A DNA stretch of 64,000 bases from Methylobacterium terricola (GCF_006151805.1 NZ_VDDA01000002.1:372001-436000), one strand, 5' to 3'. Counted from the first letter of the stretch, positions 18,151-28,539 are shown. Notes: generated by a model not told the origin, from the letters alone. Translations and numbers: made by a program.

Positions 18151-19131
18151 TCACCCCCACAAAGCCGGCTCCGGCGGATGCACGAGGCTGCCGTCGAAGC
18201 GAAGCCCCGGGTCCCGGTCGCGGGCGAGCAGGAGCGGGCCGTCGAGATCGACGAAGTCGGCGTAGCCCGACAGCAGCATCGCCGGCGCCATGGCGAGCGA
18301 GGTGCCGAGCATGCAGCCGACCATGATCGACAGGCCCCGCGCCGTCGCGGCCTGCGCCAGCAGCAGCGCCTCGGTCAGGCCGCCGGCCTTGTCGAGCTTG
18401 ATGTTGATCGCGTCGTAGCGATCCCGCAGCCCGTCGAGACCGGCGCGGTCGTGCAGGCTCTCGTCGGCGCAGATCGGGATCGGCCGGGCGATCCCGGCGA
18501 GGGCCGCGTCGTCGCCCGCCGGCAGCGGCTGCTCGATCAGCCGCACCCCGGCCGCCACGCAGGCCGCCAGGTTGGCCTCCAGCGTCTCGGGCGACCAGGC
18601 CTCGTTGGCGTCGACCACGATCGCCGCCTCCGGCGCGCCGTGGCGCACCGCGGCGATCCGCTCCGGATCGCCGCCGCCGCCGAGCTTCACCTTCAGGAGC
18701 GGTCGCGACGCGGCGGCGCGGGCCGCCGCCGCCATCGCCTCCGGGCTGCCGAGGCTCAGGGTGTAGCAGGTGGTGACCGGGGCCGGCGCCGGGATCCCGG
18801 CCAGCCGGTGGGCGGGCGTGCCGGTGCGCTTGGCCTCGAGGTCCCACAGGGCGCAGTCGAGGGCGTTGCGGGCCGCGCCCGCCGGCAGGAGCCCGGCGAG
18901 GTCCTGGCGGGTGAGCCCCGCGGCGAGGGCGTCGGCCTGCGCGGCGATCAGGTCGCGCACGCCCTCCACGGTCTCGCCGTAGCGGGCGTAGGGAACGCAC
19001 TCGCCCCGGCCGGTGACGGTCCCGTCGGTGATCTCGGCGGTCACCACCACGGCTTCCGTCCGGCTGCCGCGCGAGATGGTGAAGGTGCCGGCGATCGGCC
19101 AGCGTTCGACGGTGGTCGCGAGCCGGATCAC
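18151..19131 (-). CDS. dgcA: N-acetyl-D-glutamate racemase / dipeptide epimerase-like enolase superfamily enzyme
   Basis: The 326-residue enolase-superfamily enzyme has LLKVKLGGG (KxK catalytic lysine motif), IVVDANEAW and ADESL metal ligands and an INIKLDKAGGL second-lysine motif, the pattern of Ala-Glu epimerases. In the DgcN-DgcA pathway, DgcN acetylates D-glutamate and DgcA racemises the product to N-acetyl-L-glutamate. The GTG start at 19131 overlaps the dgcN stop (GTGA), showing translational coupling. Without the partner it would simply be called L-Ala-D/L-Glu epimerase, so the D-glutamate role rests on the gene pair and the divergent glutamate transporter. Confidence 0.8.
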   Translation of the reverse strand: MIRLATTVERWPIAGTFTISRGSRTEAVVVTAEITDGTVTGRGECVPYARYGETVEGVRDLIAAQADALAAGLTRQDLAGLLPAGAARNALDCALWDLEAKRTGTPAHRLAGIPAPAPVTTCYTLSLGSPEAMAAAARAAASRPLLKVKLGGGGDPERIAAVRHGAPEAAIVVDANEAWSPETLEANLAACVAAGVRLIEQPLPAGDDAALAGIARPIPICADESLHDRAGLDGLRDRYDAINIKLDKAGGLTEALLLAQAATARGLSIMVGCMLGTSLAMAPAMLLSGYADFVDLDGPLLLARDRDPGLRFDGSLVHPPEPALWG

Positions 19132-20138
19132 GCCGGGAACTCCGCCAGCAGGCGGTCGACCAGCCCCTCGACCCCGAACCGCACCGGATCGGTCGCCGGC
19201 AGGCCGTGCTCGGCGGCGAGGCGTTCGAGCAGCGCCCGCGCCTCCCCCTCCTCCAGGGCCTGGGTGTTGACCGCGATGCCGGTCGGCCGGATGTCCGGAT
19301 TGGTCAGGCGGCCGAGCTGCACCGTGAGGTCGATCACCTCCCGGATGCTCGGCAGCGGGTGCTTGACCCCGCGCATCGTCGTGCGGGTCGGCTCGTGGCA
19401 GACCACGAAGGCGTCGGCCTGCGCCCCGTGCAGCAGGCCGAGGCTCACGCCGGCGAAGCTCGGATGGAACAGCGAGCCCTGGCCCTCGATCAGGTCCCAG
19501 TGGCTCGGCTCGGCGGCGGGGGCGATCCACTCGACGGCGCCGGAGATGAAGTCGGCCACCACCGCGTCGATGGCGACCCCGCGGCCGGAGATGAACACCC
19601 CGGTCTGGCCGGTGGCGCGGAACTCGGCGTCGAGGCCGCGCTCGCGCATGCCCTTCTCCAGGGCGAGCACGGTGTACTTCTTGCCCACCGAGCAGTCGGT
19701 CCCGACGGTGAGCAGCCGCTTGCCCGGCCGCCGCGTGCCCTTGCCGGTGTCGAAGCGCTGATCGGAATGACGCACGTCGTGGAGCTGGCGCCCGTGCCGG
19801 GCGGCGGCCTCGGCGATCTCCGGCACCGCGCCGAGGCGGGCATGCAGGCCGCTCGCCACGTCGAGCCCGGCCTCGATCGCCGCCACGATGGTGGCGATCC
19901 AGTGCTGCGGCAGCACGCCGCCGGCATTGACCACGCCGACGATCAGCGTGCGGGCGCCCTTCGCGACGCCCTCCGCGATCGTGAGATCGGGGATGCCGAG
20001 ATCGGCGGCGCATCCGGGCAGGCGCAGCTGGCCGACGCACCATTCGGGCCGCCAATCGACGATGCCGTAGGCGGTCTTCGCGGCGAGCCTGTCCGGCACG
20101 TCGCCGAGGAACATCAGGTAGGGCGTGGCGATCTGCAT
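19128..20138 (-). CDS. dgcN: DUF1611 family D-glutamate N-acetyltransferase
   Basis: The 336-residue protein belongs to the DUF1611 family. It has an N-terminal Rossmann-like part (TAYGIVDWRPEW, LIVGVVNAGG) and a P-loop-type second domain (VGTDCSVGKKYT, IEGQGSLFHPSFAGVSLGLLHG, DAFVVCHEPTR). The family member DgcN acetylates D-glutamate with acetyl-CoA in D-amino-acid catabolism. The start at 20138 (MQIATPYLMFLGDV) matches the family; an in-frame ATG 11 codons upstream is possible. It is divergent from gltI across about 336 bases and coupled to dgcA. Confidence 0.8.
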   Translation of the reverse strand: MQIATPYLMFLGDVPDRLAAKTAYGIVDWRPEWCVGQLRLPGCAADLGIPDLTIAEGVAKGARTLIVGVVNAGGVLPQHWIATIVAAIEAGLDVASGLHARLGAVPEIAEAAARHGRQLHDVRHSDQRFDTGKGTRRPGKRLLTVGTDCSVGKKYTVLALEKGMRERGLDAEFRATGQTGVFISGRGVAIDAVVADFISGAVEWIAPAAEPSHWDLIEGQGSLFHPSFAGVSLGLLHGAQADAFVVCHEPTRTTMRGVKHPLPSIREVIDLTVQLGRLTNPDIRPTGIAVNTQALEEGEARALLERLAAEHGLPATDPVRFGVEGLVDRLLAEFPA

Positions 20139-20474
20139 CGGTCTCGTCGGTCCGTCGTCGCGGGGCGTCACGGGTGCCCGGCAGGAACCGCGCCGCGAAG
20201 GCGCGGAGCGTCAGGCAGGGTACCTTCGCGCGGGTGGGTCCGGGGTGCAACAGGCCGGGCACGAAGGGCTGCCCGGCCACGCTGCCGGCCCGGTTGGCCC
20301 GCCCCTTGCTGAGCTTGGCCCGCGCCCCGCTGGAGCGCGCTCGGGCATCACCCGCGGTCGATCGGCAAGGTCTTGCGCAGAGCGCCCCACCCGGGCGCGC
20401 CGCCATCCCCAGCCTTACCCTTGACGTGATCATCGCGGTGGCGGACTAGGTCGGTGCCCAATAGGAGAGCACGA
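20139..20474. other. Divergent intergenic region dgcN / gltI
   Basis: 336 bases without a gene. It holds a plausible sigma-70 promoter for gltI near its right end. The rest is GC-rich with no recognised operator. Confidence 0.5.
20420..20449 (+). promoter_or_regulatory. Candidate promoter of gltIJKL
   Basis: CTTGACG (20420-20426) is followed after 17 bases by GACTAG (20444-20449), close to the rhizobial CTTGAC-N17-CTATAT consensus at -35 and weaker at -10. It lies about 25 bases before gltI, which has the ribosome site aggaga at 20463. Confidence 0.45.
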
Positions 20475-21386
20475 ATGCGTTTGAGAAGCCTGCTTCCCGT
20501 CCTGCTCGCCGGCCTGGCGGCCTCCGCCGGGACCGCCTCGGCCCAGGACCTCACCGGGACGCTGAAGAAGATCAAGGAGACCGGGCAGATCACGCTGGGC
20601 TACCGCGATTCGTCGGTGCCGTTCTCCTATCTCGACAACAACCAGAAGCCGGTCGGCTTCGCGATGGACATCTGCTACAAGATCGTCGACGCGGTGAAGG
20701 CCGACCTCAAGCTCGACAAGCTCGAGGTCAAGCTCAACCCGGTGACCTCGGCGACGCGCATCCCGCTGATCGCCAACGGGACGGTGGACCTCGAGTGCGG
20801 CTCGACCACCAACAACGCCGACCGGCAGAAGCAGGTCGCCTTCACCAACACCCACTTCCTCACCGCCAACCGCTTCGTCGCCAAGAAGTCGAGCGGCCTG
20901 ACGAAGTTCGAGGACCTGAAGGGCAAGACCGTCGTGTCGACCTCGGGCACCACGAACATCAAGCAGATCAACGAGTACAACGCCGACAAGAAGCTCGGCA
21001 TCACGATCCTGCCGGCCAAGGACCACGCCGAGGCGTTCCTGATGGTCGAGACCGGCCGCGCCGCCGCCTTCGTGATGGACGACGTGCTGCTCGCCTCGCT
21101 CGCCGCCTCCTCCAAGGAGCCGAGCGCCTACGCGATCTCGACCGACGCCCTGTCGAAGCCCGAGCCCTACGGCATCATGCTGCGCAAGGACGACGCGCCG
21201 TTCAAGAAGGTCGTCGATGCGGCCACCGCCGCCTTCTACAAGAGCCCCGAGTCGAAGACGACCTACGACAAGTGGTTCATGAAGCCGATCCCGCCGCGGG
21301 ACATCAACCTGAACCTGCCGATGAGCGACGCGCTGAAGAATGCCTTCGCCAAGCCGAGCGACAGCCCGGATCCGGCCGCCTACTGA
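20475..21386 (+). CDS. gltI: Glutamate/aspartate ABC transporter periplasmic binding protein
   Basis: The 303-residue binding protein has a signal peptide ending SAGTASAQ-D. It carries the glutamate/aspartate-binding pattern GYRDSSVPFSYLD, GFAMDICYKI, ECGSTTNNADR, FTNTHFLTANRF and VETGRAAAFVMDD, typical of GltI/DEBP, and captures acidic amino acids in the periplasm. The ATG at 20475 follows the ribosome site aggagagc. It heads the gltIJKL operon and is divergent from dgcN-dgcA, hinting that D-glutamate is a physiological ligand. Confidence 0.93.
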   Translation: MRLRSLLPVLLAGLAASAGTASAQDLTGTLKKIKETGQITLGYRDSSVPFSYLDNNQKPVGFAMDICYKIVDAVKADLKLDKLEVKLNPVTSATRIPLIANGTVDLECGSTTNNADRQKQVAFTNTHFLTANRFVAKKSSGLTKFEDLKGKTVVSTSGTTNIKQINEYNADKKLGITILPAKDHAEAFLMVETGRAAAFVMDDVLLASLAASSKEPSAYAISTDALSKPEPYGIMLRKDDAPFKKVVDAATAAFYKSPESKTTYDKWFMKPIPPRDINLNLPMSDALKNAFAKPSDSPDPAAY

Positions 21387-21540
21387 GCTGACGACCCGGC
21401 GCCGCCCCGCCTCGGGGCGGCGCCGGCCGAATTCCACCCGCCTTCGGCACTTTTCCCTGTGCCCTCGGCCGCAGCCCGCCTCGCCCGGGCCGAGAAAACC
21501 CGTATACCTTTCGACATCAGGCGCACCCGGAAGACAGGGC

Positions 21541-22260
21541 ATGAACTACAACTGGAACTGGGGCATCTTCTTCGAGGCCTCGCCCGAGGGGAACGGCACC
21601 TACGCCGACATGCTGCTGTCGGGCCTGATGTGGACCATCGTCACCGCCCTCTGCGCCTGGGTCATCGCCTTCGCGGTCGGCTCGGTGGTCGGCGTGCTGC
21701 GCACGCTTCCGAGCCGGGGCGCGCAGGCGGTCGGCAACGCCTATGTCGAGCTGTTCCGCAACATCCCGCTCCTCGTCCAGATGTTCCTCTGGTACTTCGT
21801 GCTGCCCGAGGTGCTGCCGGAATCCTGGGGTAGCTGGCTGAAGCAATTGCCGAACGCGCCGTTCTACACCGCGGTGGTGTGCCTCGGCCTCTTCACGGCT
21901 TCGCGCGTCGCCGAGCAGGTGCGGGCCGGCATCCAGGCCCTGCCGCGGGGCCAGCGCATGGCCGGCACGGCGCTCGGGCTCACCACCGCCCAGACCTACC
22001 GCTACGTGCTGCTGCCCAACGCCTACCGCATCATCCTGCCGCCGCTGACCTCCGAGTTCCTCAACAACCTGAAGAACACGTCGGTCGCGCTGACCATCGG
22101 CCTCCTGGAGCTCACCGCCCGAGCCCGCGCGATGCAGGAATTCTCGTTCCAGGTCTTCGAGGCGTTCACGGCGGCGACCGTGATCTACATCATCATCAAC
22201 CTGATCGTGGTGACCCTGGCCGGCGTGATCGAGCGCCGCGTCGCGGTGCCGGGCCGTTGA
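21541..22260 (+). CDS. gltJ: Glutamate/aspartate ABC transporter permease GltJ
   Basis: The 239-residue inner-membrane permease begins MNYNWNWGIFFE, the hallmark start of GltJ proteins. It has several hydrophobic spans and the EAA-type loop near QALPRGQRMAGTALGLTTAQTYRYVLLPNAYRIILPPLTSE. It pairs with GltK to form the channel energised by GltL. It starts 154 bases after gltI; the gap has no second promoter that I could recognise. Confidence 0.93.
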   Translation: MNYNWNWGIFFEASPEGNGTYADMLLSGLMWTIVTALCAWVIAFAVGSVVGVLRTLPSRGAQAVGNAYVELFRNIPLLVQMFLWYFVLPEVLPESWGSWLKQLPNAPFYTAVVCLGLFTASRVAEQVRAGIQALPRGQRMAGTALGLTTAQTYRYVLLPNAYRIILPPLTSEFLNNLKNTSVALTIGLLELTARARAMQEFSFQVFEAFTAATVIYIIINLIVVTLAGVIERRVAVPGR

Positions 22261-22302
22261 TCCTCTGAAATTTCGGGCAAGATTATCGGATACGGGCCTG
22301 CG

Positions 22303-22995
22303 ATGTTCTCGAACTTCGATTTCAGCGTCATCCTGAATTCCTGGCGCTACCTGTTCTTCGACGGGATGGCCTTCACCCTGACGCTGACGGCGTTGGCCGC
22401 GATCGGCGGCGTGGTGCTCGGCACGCTGATCGCCATGATGCGCCTGTCCGGCCTGCCGGTGCTGCCGCAGGTCGCCAAGGCCTACGTCAACTTCATGCGC
22501 TCGCTGCCGCTGGTGCTGGTGATCTTCTGGTTCTACTTCCTGGTGCCGTATATCGGGCAATGGATCATCGGGGCCGAGCGGCCGATCCAGGTCGGCGCCT
22601 TCTCGTCCTCGCTCATCACCTTCACGCTGTTCGAGGCGGCGTACTTCTCCGAGATCATGCGGGCGGGCATCCAGTCGATCCCGAAGGGGCAATCGGCGGC
22701 GGCCTCGGCGCTCGGCCTCACCTACTGGCAGTCGATGGGCAGCGTCATCCTGCCCCAGGCCTTCCGCAACATGCTGCCGGTGCTGCTGACCCAGACCATC
22801 GTGCTGTTCCAGGACACCTCGCTGGTCTACGTCCTGTCGATCACCGACTTCCTCGGCGCCGCCTCGAAGATCGCCCAGCGCGACGGCCGACTGGTCGAGA
22901 TGTACGTGTTCGCCGCGATCGTCTACTTCGCCATCTGCTTCATCGCTTCGCTCCTGGTGCGCCGCCTGCAGCGCCGGGTCGCCATCATCCGATAG
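22303..22995 (+). CDS. gltK: Glutamate/aspartate ABC transporter permease GltK
   Basis: The 230-residue HisM-type permease has hydrophobic spans throughout, [21 protein letters not shown], and the EAA loop in [37 protein letters not shown]. It is the second half of the glutamate/aspartate channel. It lies 42 bases after gltJ and 10 bases before gltL, consistent with one operon. Confidence 0.93.
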   Translation: MFSNFDFSVILNSWRYLFFDGMAFTLTLTALAAIGGVVLGTLIAMMRLSGLPVLPQVAKAYVNFMRSLPLVLVIFWFYFLVPYIGQWIIGAERPIQVGAFSSSLITFTLFEAAYFSEIMRAGIQSIPKGQSAAASALGLTYWQSMGSVILPQAFRNMLPVLLTQTIVLFQDTSLVYVLSITDFLGAASKIAQRDGRLVEMYVFAAIVYFAICFIASLLVRRLQRRVAIIR

Positions 22996-23005
22996 GATCC
23001 GCGCC

Positions 23006-23866
<861 letters not shown>

Positions 23867-23890
23867 CGGGGAATCCGATCTGAAACGAAG

Positions 23891-23920
23891 CGAGGGGCCC
23901 TGCGCGGGCCCCTCGTCGTT
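23891..23920 (+). terminator. Terminator of the gltIJKL operon
   Basis: Stem cgaggggccc (23891-23900) pairs exactly with gggcccctcg (23906-23915) across a tgcgc loop and is followed by tcgtt. It lies 25 bases after the gltL stop. Confidence 0.75.
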
Positions 23921-24143
23921 GGCGGAGCCGCGCCATCGTCCCCGACGGACATCGGGAGGATGCGGAGGCGAGGATGCGCGGGTGAACCCTCCCCTTCCTG
24001 CGGGGAAGGGTGAAGGCGGCGCGTCCGGATCCACCGGCGATGGATCGGTGCCGCGACCCGTCTGATCACGCGGATGTGAATTCCCGCAACGGCCTTGCGA
24101 ACAGGTGCGGGATTAGACCGGGCCCGGCGGACGTTCACCCCTT

Positions 24144-24722
24144 ATGATGCTTCGCAAGCGCCCCGACGTCCTCGACCTGATGGTGCCGCTCCGGCGCTAC
24201 GCCCGGTCCCTCACCCGCGACGCCGCGCAGGCCGACGACCTCGTGCATGACACCCTGGTGCGCGCCCTCGAGCGCCAGGGGACCCTGCGGCCGGGGACCA
24301 ACCTGCGCACCTGGCTGATGACGGTGCTGCACAACGCCTTCATCGACGACCAGCGCCGCCGCAAGGTCGAGGCGCGCTACGCCGACGCCCTCGGGCAGAT
24401 GACCGAGGAGGCGACGCCCCCGGCCCAGGAGGGGCACGTGCGCCTCGCTCAGGTGCGCGAGGCGTTCGGGCGCCTGCCGGCGGAGCAGCGCGAGGCCCTG
24501 CATCTCGTCACCATCGAGGGGCTGGCCTACCAGGAGGCCGCCGACGTGCTCGGCATCCCGATCGGCACGCTGATGTCGCGGCTCGGGCGCGCCCGGGCGG
24601 CGCTCCGCAACATCGAGAGCGGCGGGACCGCCCGCCAGCCGGCCGCCGAGGAGCCGCCGGCTCGTCCGGGCCCGCGGCTGCGGGTGGTCGATGGCGGTGC
24701 CAACCCCGCGAGGGCGTCGTGA
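24144..24722 (+). CDS. ECF-type RNA polymerase sigma factor
   Basis: The 192-residue protein has a sigma-2 region (YARSLTRDAAQADDLVHDTLVRAL, LRTWLMTVLHNAFIDDQRR) and a sigma-4 helix-turn-helix (GLAYQEAADVLGIPIGTLMSRLGRARAAL), with no sigma-3 domain, as in ECF sigma factors. A Pro/Arg-rich tail of about 40 residues follows. The next gene encodes a membrane protein with an anti-sigma architecture and overlaps or abuts the stop. The stimulus is unknown. It is probably not EcfG itself, since no PhyR/NepR partner is adjacent. Start ATGs at 24144 and 24147 are equivalent. Confidence 0.93.
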   Translation: MMLRKRPDVLDLMVPLRRYARSLTRDAAQADDLVHDTLVRALERQGTLRPGTNLRTWLMTVLHNAFIDDQRRRKVEARYADALGQMTEEATPPAQEGHVRLAQVREAFGRLPAEQREALHLVTIEGLAYQEAADVLGIPIGTLMSRLGRARAALRNIESGGTARQPAAEEPPARPGPRLRVVDGGANPARAS

Positions 24723-24751
24723 TGAGCGGCGCGCAATCACCGGAGGCGACG

Positions 24752-25555
24752 ATGGACCCGATCACCGAAACGGACCTGAACGCCTATATCGACGGTCAGC
24801 TCGACCTCGGCCGGCGGATCGAGGTCGAGGAGCACCTAGCGGCGCGGCCGGAAGTGGCCGCCCGGGTGATGGCCGACCTCCACACCCGCGACGCGCTCTG
24901 CGCCGCCTTCGGGTCGGTGCGGGACGGCGCCGTGCGCGTCGGGCCGACGCCGGAGCGCCTCGCCGCGGCGGCCCGCCGCCTCGACCGGTCGCTGACCTGG
25001 CGGCGCATCGGCGCGCGGCTCCAGCGCGCCGCGGTGATCGCCATGCTGGTCGGCACAGGCTGGCTGCTGCACAACGAGACCGGCGATTTCGGCGTGCAGA
25101 ACACCATCGCGTCGACGCATTCCTCGACCGTTGCCCCGGACGTCGCCCCGGTCTTCGTCGAGGAGGCGCTCCAGGCCCGCCAGGCGGCCCTGGTGCGGGC
25201 CCGCGTCGCCTCGCAGCGTCCGACCCCGGCCTATGACCGGCGCGAGGTCGAGGCGGCCACCGGCATCGTCCTGCCCGCCCTGCCGGCGGATTGGCGCGTC
25301 GACGACCTGCAGATCTTCCCCGCGCGCAGCGGCGCGGGCGTCGAGGTCGCGATCGATGCCGGCAGCCTCGGCAAGGTCGCGCTCTTCGCCACCCGCAGCC
25401 CGGATTCGGCAGCGCACGCCCCGGCGGTCGTCCGCTCGCCGGAGGCCGTGACGGTGTACTGGACCGCCGGACGCGGCGCCTATGCGCTGAGCGGATCGGG
25501 CAGCGAGCCCGATCTCGGCCGCGCCGCCGCCACCCTGGCGGCGTTGCAGCACTAG
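24752..25555 (+). CDS. Membrane-bound anti-sigma factor
   Basis: The 267-residue product starts MDPITETDLNAYIDGQLD, the N-terminal anti-sigma helix typical of RsiW/ChrR-like transmembrane regulators. It has one membrane span near 95-115 (AAVIAMLVGTGWLLHN) and a periplasmic domain of about 150 residues. The start at 24752 has a ribosome site (ggagg, 24742-24746) and fits the family; an in-frame ATG at 24722 overlapping the sigma stop is the alternative. Gene order sigma then anti-sigma implies it sequesters the ECF factor encoded just upstream. Confidence 0.85.
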   Translation: MDPITETDLNAYIDGQLDLGRRIEVEEHLAARPEVAARVMADLHTRDALCAAFGSVRDGAVRVGPTPERLAAAARRLDRSLTWRRIGARLQRAAVIAMLVGTGWLLHNETGDFGVQNTIASTHSSTVAPDVAPVFVEEALQARQAALVRARVASQRPTPAYDRREVEAATGIVLPALPADWRVDDLQIFPARSGAGVEVAIDAGSLGKVALFATRSPDSAAHAPAVVRSPEAVTVYWTAGRGAYALSGSGSEPDLGRAAATLAALQH

Positions 25556-25687
25556 CGCATCGTCCGACGCCGCGGATGCCGGGTCGCCGCAGACGATGCG
25601 GCGCCGACCACGCCCTGGAGCAGCGTCCGATCGCAGCGCGATCGGGCTCCGCCCTCACGCCCCCACCATCCCGGAGCGACCTCCCCG

Positions 25688-26398
25688 ATGAACACCCCCT
25701 TCGCCTGGCAGACCCACGCGGCCCCCGCCGGCGCGGTCTTCGACGAGGGCCTGCGGCGGCACATGCTGCGGGTCTACAACACGATGGGCCTCGGCCTGGC
25801 CCTGACCGGCCTCGTGGCCTTCGGCGTCTCCTCGACCCCTGCGCTGTACAAGCCGCTGTTCGGCACGCCGCTGAAATACGTCGTGATGCTGGCGCCCCTC
25901 GCCTTCATCCTGGTGCTGTCGTTCCGCGCCGACCGGATCTCGGCCGCCACCGCCCACACCCTGTTCTGGACCTTCTGCGGGGTGATGGGGCTGTCCCTGG
26001 CCTCGGTCTTCCTGGTCTTCACCGGCACCAGCATCGCCCGCACCTTCTTCATCACCGCGGCGATGTTCGGGGCGACCAGCCTCTACGGCTACACCACCAA
26101 GCGCGACCTCTCGCGGATGGGCTCGTTCCTGGTGATGGGCCTGATCGGCCTCGTCATCGCCGGCCTGGTCAACATCGTCCTGGCCTCGAGCGCGCTGCAA
26201 TTCGCGATCTCGCTCATCGGCGTGGTGATCTTCACCGGGCTCACGGCCTACGACACCCAGTCGATCAAGGAGCAGTATGCCGAGAACTGGGGCGAGGAAG
26301 CCAATTCCAAGCTCGCGGTGTTCGGGGCGCTGTCGCTCTACCTGAACTTCATCAACCTGTTCCAGATGCTGCTGAGCCTCACCGGCGAGCGGGAATAG
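25688..26398 (+). CDS. Bax inhibitor-1 / YccA family membrane protein
   Basis: The 236-residue protein has about seven hydrophobic spans and conserved BI-1 features: LRVYNTMGLGLALTGLVAFG, TFFITAAMFGATSLYGYTTKRDL and the C-terminal TAYDTQSIKEQY plus FGALSLYLNFINLFQMLL. Family members are pH-sensitive calcium-leak channels, and bacterial YccA also modulates FtsH. It is transcribed alone: a clear terminator follows at 26437-26472. Confidence 0.95.
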   Translation: MNTPFAWQTHAAPAGAVFDEGLRRHMLRVYNTMGLGLALTGLVAFGVSSTPALYKPLFGTPLKYVVMLAPLAFILVLSFRADRISAATAHTLFWTFCGVMGLSLASVFLVFTGTSIARTFFITAAMFGATSLYGYTTKRDLSRMGSFLVMGLIGLVIAGLVNIVLASSALQFAISLIGVVIFTGLTAYDTQSIKEQYAENWGEEANSKLAVFGALSLYLNFINLFQMLLSLTGERE

Positions 26399-26436
26399 GC
26401 CGAACTCCCCTCCACCGAGGACGGACCCTCGACTTC

Positions 26437-26472
26437 ACCTGCCTGTCCCGCGAGGGATGGGCAGGTTTTTTG
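26437..26472 (+). terminator. Rho-independent terminator after the Bax-inhibitor gene
   Basis: A 12-bp stem (cctgcctgtccc / gggatgggcagg, with two G-U pairs and a gcga loop) is followed by tttttt, a classical intrinsic terminator. Confidence 0.9.
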
Positions 26473-26787
26473 TTGGGCCGCGCGACGGATCCACCGTCCC
26501 CACGATGCACGGCACCGACGGCACAGGATGGCGGCAGGCTGCTGTTCCGTCGCAAGTCTCGGTCGCAAGTCACGGCCCTTTCCCCGACGACTGGAGCGTC
26601 GGCGCAAGGAGATCCGGGACCCAGCCGTCAGGCCCGCCCCGGAGCGGCTCCGGATCCTGCACCGTTGCGGGCACGCGGCCGTCGCGCGAACGAGCGCCCT
26701 GCCCGACCCGGACGCGCAGCTCCGCGCTGCGCCCCCTTGACCGTGTGCCGCCCCAAGCCCCACACCGCGCCCCCAGAGGCGCATCCC
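26473..26787. other. Leader region before trpG
   Basis: 315 bases with no supported gene. No Trp-rich leader peptide or clear attenuator hairpin was found, so any control of trpGDC by attenuation is not evident here. Confidence 0.4.
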
Positions 26788-27423
26788 ATGTCCGACATCC
26801 TGGTCATCGACAACTACGATTCCTTCACCTGGAATCTCGTCCACCTGATCGGCCCGCTCGCCGGTTCGATCGAGGTCGTGCGCAACGACGCGATCACCGT
26901 CGAGGAGATCCGCCGCCGCGCGCCCGACGCCCTGGTGCTGTCGCCGGGGCCGTGCACGCCGAGCGAGGCCGGCGTGTGCCTCGATGTGGTGCGGGAGTTG
27001 AGCGACGAGATTCCGATGCTCGGCGTCTGCCTCGGCCTGCAGGCGATCGGCCAGGCCTTCGGCGGCGACGTCGTGCGGGCCCCCGCCCCGATGCACGGCA
27101 AGGTGTCGAGCGTGCAGCACCGGGCGACCGGGTTGTTTCGTGGCATCAACGGGCCGTTCGCGGCGACGCGCTACCACTCGCTGATCGTCGAGCGGCAGAG
27201 CTGCCCGCAGGACCTCGTCGTGACGGCGGAGGCCGACGGGCTGATCATGGCGCTGGAGCATGCCGAGCGGCCGGTGCACGGGGTGCAGTTCCACCCCGAG
27301 AGCATCCTGTCGCAGCACGGCCAGACCATGGTGCGCAATTTCCTCGGCCTGGCGGCGGAGTGGAACGCCAAGGCGCGGAATGCCGTAGCCCGGGGTGACA
27401 AGCGCGGCCGAGATGTGCATTGA
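26788..27423 (+). CDS. trpG: Anthranilate synthase component II (glutamine amidotransferase)
   Basis: The 211-residue class I amidotransferase supplies ammonia to TrpE for anthranilate synthesis. It begins with ILVIDNYDSFTWNLVH and has VLSPGPCTPSEAG, the nucleophile Cys in GVCLGLQAIGQ and the His/Glu pair in VQFHPESIL. It leads a trpG-trpD-trpC series with gaps of 45 and 57 bases. trpE is not in the window, as in many Rhizobiales where it is unlinked. The same family member can also serve p-aminobenzoate synthesis. Confidence 0.95.
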   Translation: MSDILVIDNYDSFTWNLVHLIGPLAGSIEVVRNDAITVEEIRRRAPDALVLSPGPCTPSEAGVCLDVVRELSDEIPMLGVCLGLQAIGQAFGGDVVRAPAPMHGKVSSVQHRATGLFRGINGPFAATRYHSLIVERQSCPQDLVVTAEADGLIMALEHAERPVHGVQFHPESILSQHGQTMVRNFLGLAAEWNAKARNAVARGDKRGRDVH

Positions 27424-27468
27424 CGGACCCGGCCCGACACCCCCGCTGAGATCAGGCTCGTACTCGTC

Positions 27469-28482
27469 ATGGACTCGTTCAAGCCCTACCTGGCGAAGGT
27501 CGCCACGGGCGCCGCGCTGACGCGCGAGGAGGCGCGCCGCGCCTTCGATCACCTGCTCTCCGGCGAGGTGACGCACGCCCAGGCCGGCGCCTTCCTGATG
27601 GCCCTGCACGTCCGCGGCGAGGCTCTGGACGAGATCACCGGTGCCGCCGCAGCTCTGCGCGAGCGCATGACCCGCGTGGTGGCGCCCGAGGGCGCGATCG
27701 ACATCGTCGGCACCGGCGGCGACCATTCGGGCAGCTACAACGTCTCGACGCTGGCGGCGATCGTCACGGCCGCCTGCGGCGTGCCGGTGGCCAAGCACGG
27801 CAACCGCGCCGCCTCGTCGCGCTCGGGGGCCGCCGACGTGCTGGCGGCGCTCGGCGTCGGCATCGGCCTGACGCCGGGCCACCTCGGCCGCTGCCTCGCC
27901 GAGGCGGGCCTGTGCTTCATGTTCGCCCAGGCGCACCATGCCTCGATGCGCCACGTCGCCCCGGTGCGGGTCGAGATCGGCACCCGGACGCTGTTCAACG
28001 TGCTCGGGCCGCTGTGCAACCCGGCCGGGGTCTCGGCCCAGCTGCTCGGTGTCTACGCGCCGTCGCTCGCCGAGCCGATGACAAGGGTGCTGGCGGAGCT
28101 CGGCAGCCGTCGGGTCTGGACCGTGCACGGCTCCGACGGGCTCGACGAGATCACCACCACCGGCCCGACCGCCGTGGTGGCCCTGGAGGACGGCGCGATC
28201 CGCCGCTTCACCATCGATCCGCGGGAACTCGGCCTGCGCCTTGCCCAGCCGGAAGAGCTGCGCGGCGGCGATCCGGCCCACAACGCGGCGGCTCTGCGCG
28301 AGGTGCTCGACGGCGCCCGCACGCCCTACCGCGATATCGCCGTCCTCAATGCCGCAGCGGCCCTGATGGTCGCCGGGCGCGTTGACAGCCTGCAGGACGG
28401 CGTCGCCCGCGCCGGCCAGGCGATCGAGACCGGTGCGGCCAGGGCGGTCCTGGAGCGCCTGGCAGTCGTTTCCAACGCGTAA
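27469..28482 (+). CDS. trpD: Anthranilate phosphoribosyltransferase
   Basis: TrpD joins anthranilate to phosphoribosyl pyrophosphate in the second step of tryptophan synthesis. The 337-residue enzyme has the PRPP-binding DIVGTGGDHSGSYNVST, the KHGNRAASSRSGAADVL anthranilate/Mg segment and RTLFNVLGPLCNPA, all hallmark motifs. It is the middle gene of trpGDC. Confidence 0.97.
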   Translation: MDSFKPYLAKVATGAALTREEARRAFDHLLSGEVTHAQAGAFLMALHVRGEALDEITGAAAALRERMTRVVAPEGAIDIVGTGGDHSGSYNVSTLAAIVTAACGVPVAKHGNRAASSRSGAADVLAALGVGIGLTPGHLGRCLAEAGLCFMFAQAHHASMRHVAPVRVEIGTRTLFNVLGPLCNPAGVSAQLLGVYAPSLAEPMTRVLAELGSRRVWTVHGSDGLDEITTTGPTAVVALEDGAIRRFTIDPRELGLRLAQPEELRGGDPAHNAAALREVLDGARTPYRDIAVLNAAAALMVAGRVDSLQDGVARAGQAIETGAARAVLERLAVVSNA

Positions 28483-28539
28483 TCGACGGCGTCCCCGACC
28501 CCGCTACCCCCGACACGCTCCCGAGGGGAGGACACGGCC

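Noticed and set aside
24061..24120. Autoregulated ECF promoter before the sigma factor gene
   Set aside because: AAC-like and CG-rich elements are present (gcaac near 24086) but no convincing repeated -35/-10 pair could be defined without the regulon.
26473..26787. Tryptophan attenuator in front of trpG
   Set aside because: No short leader frame with clustered Trp codons and no alternative hairpin pair could be found.
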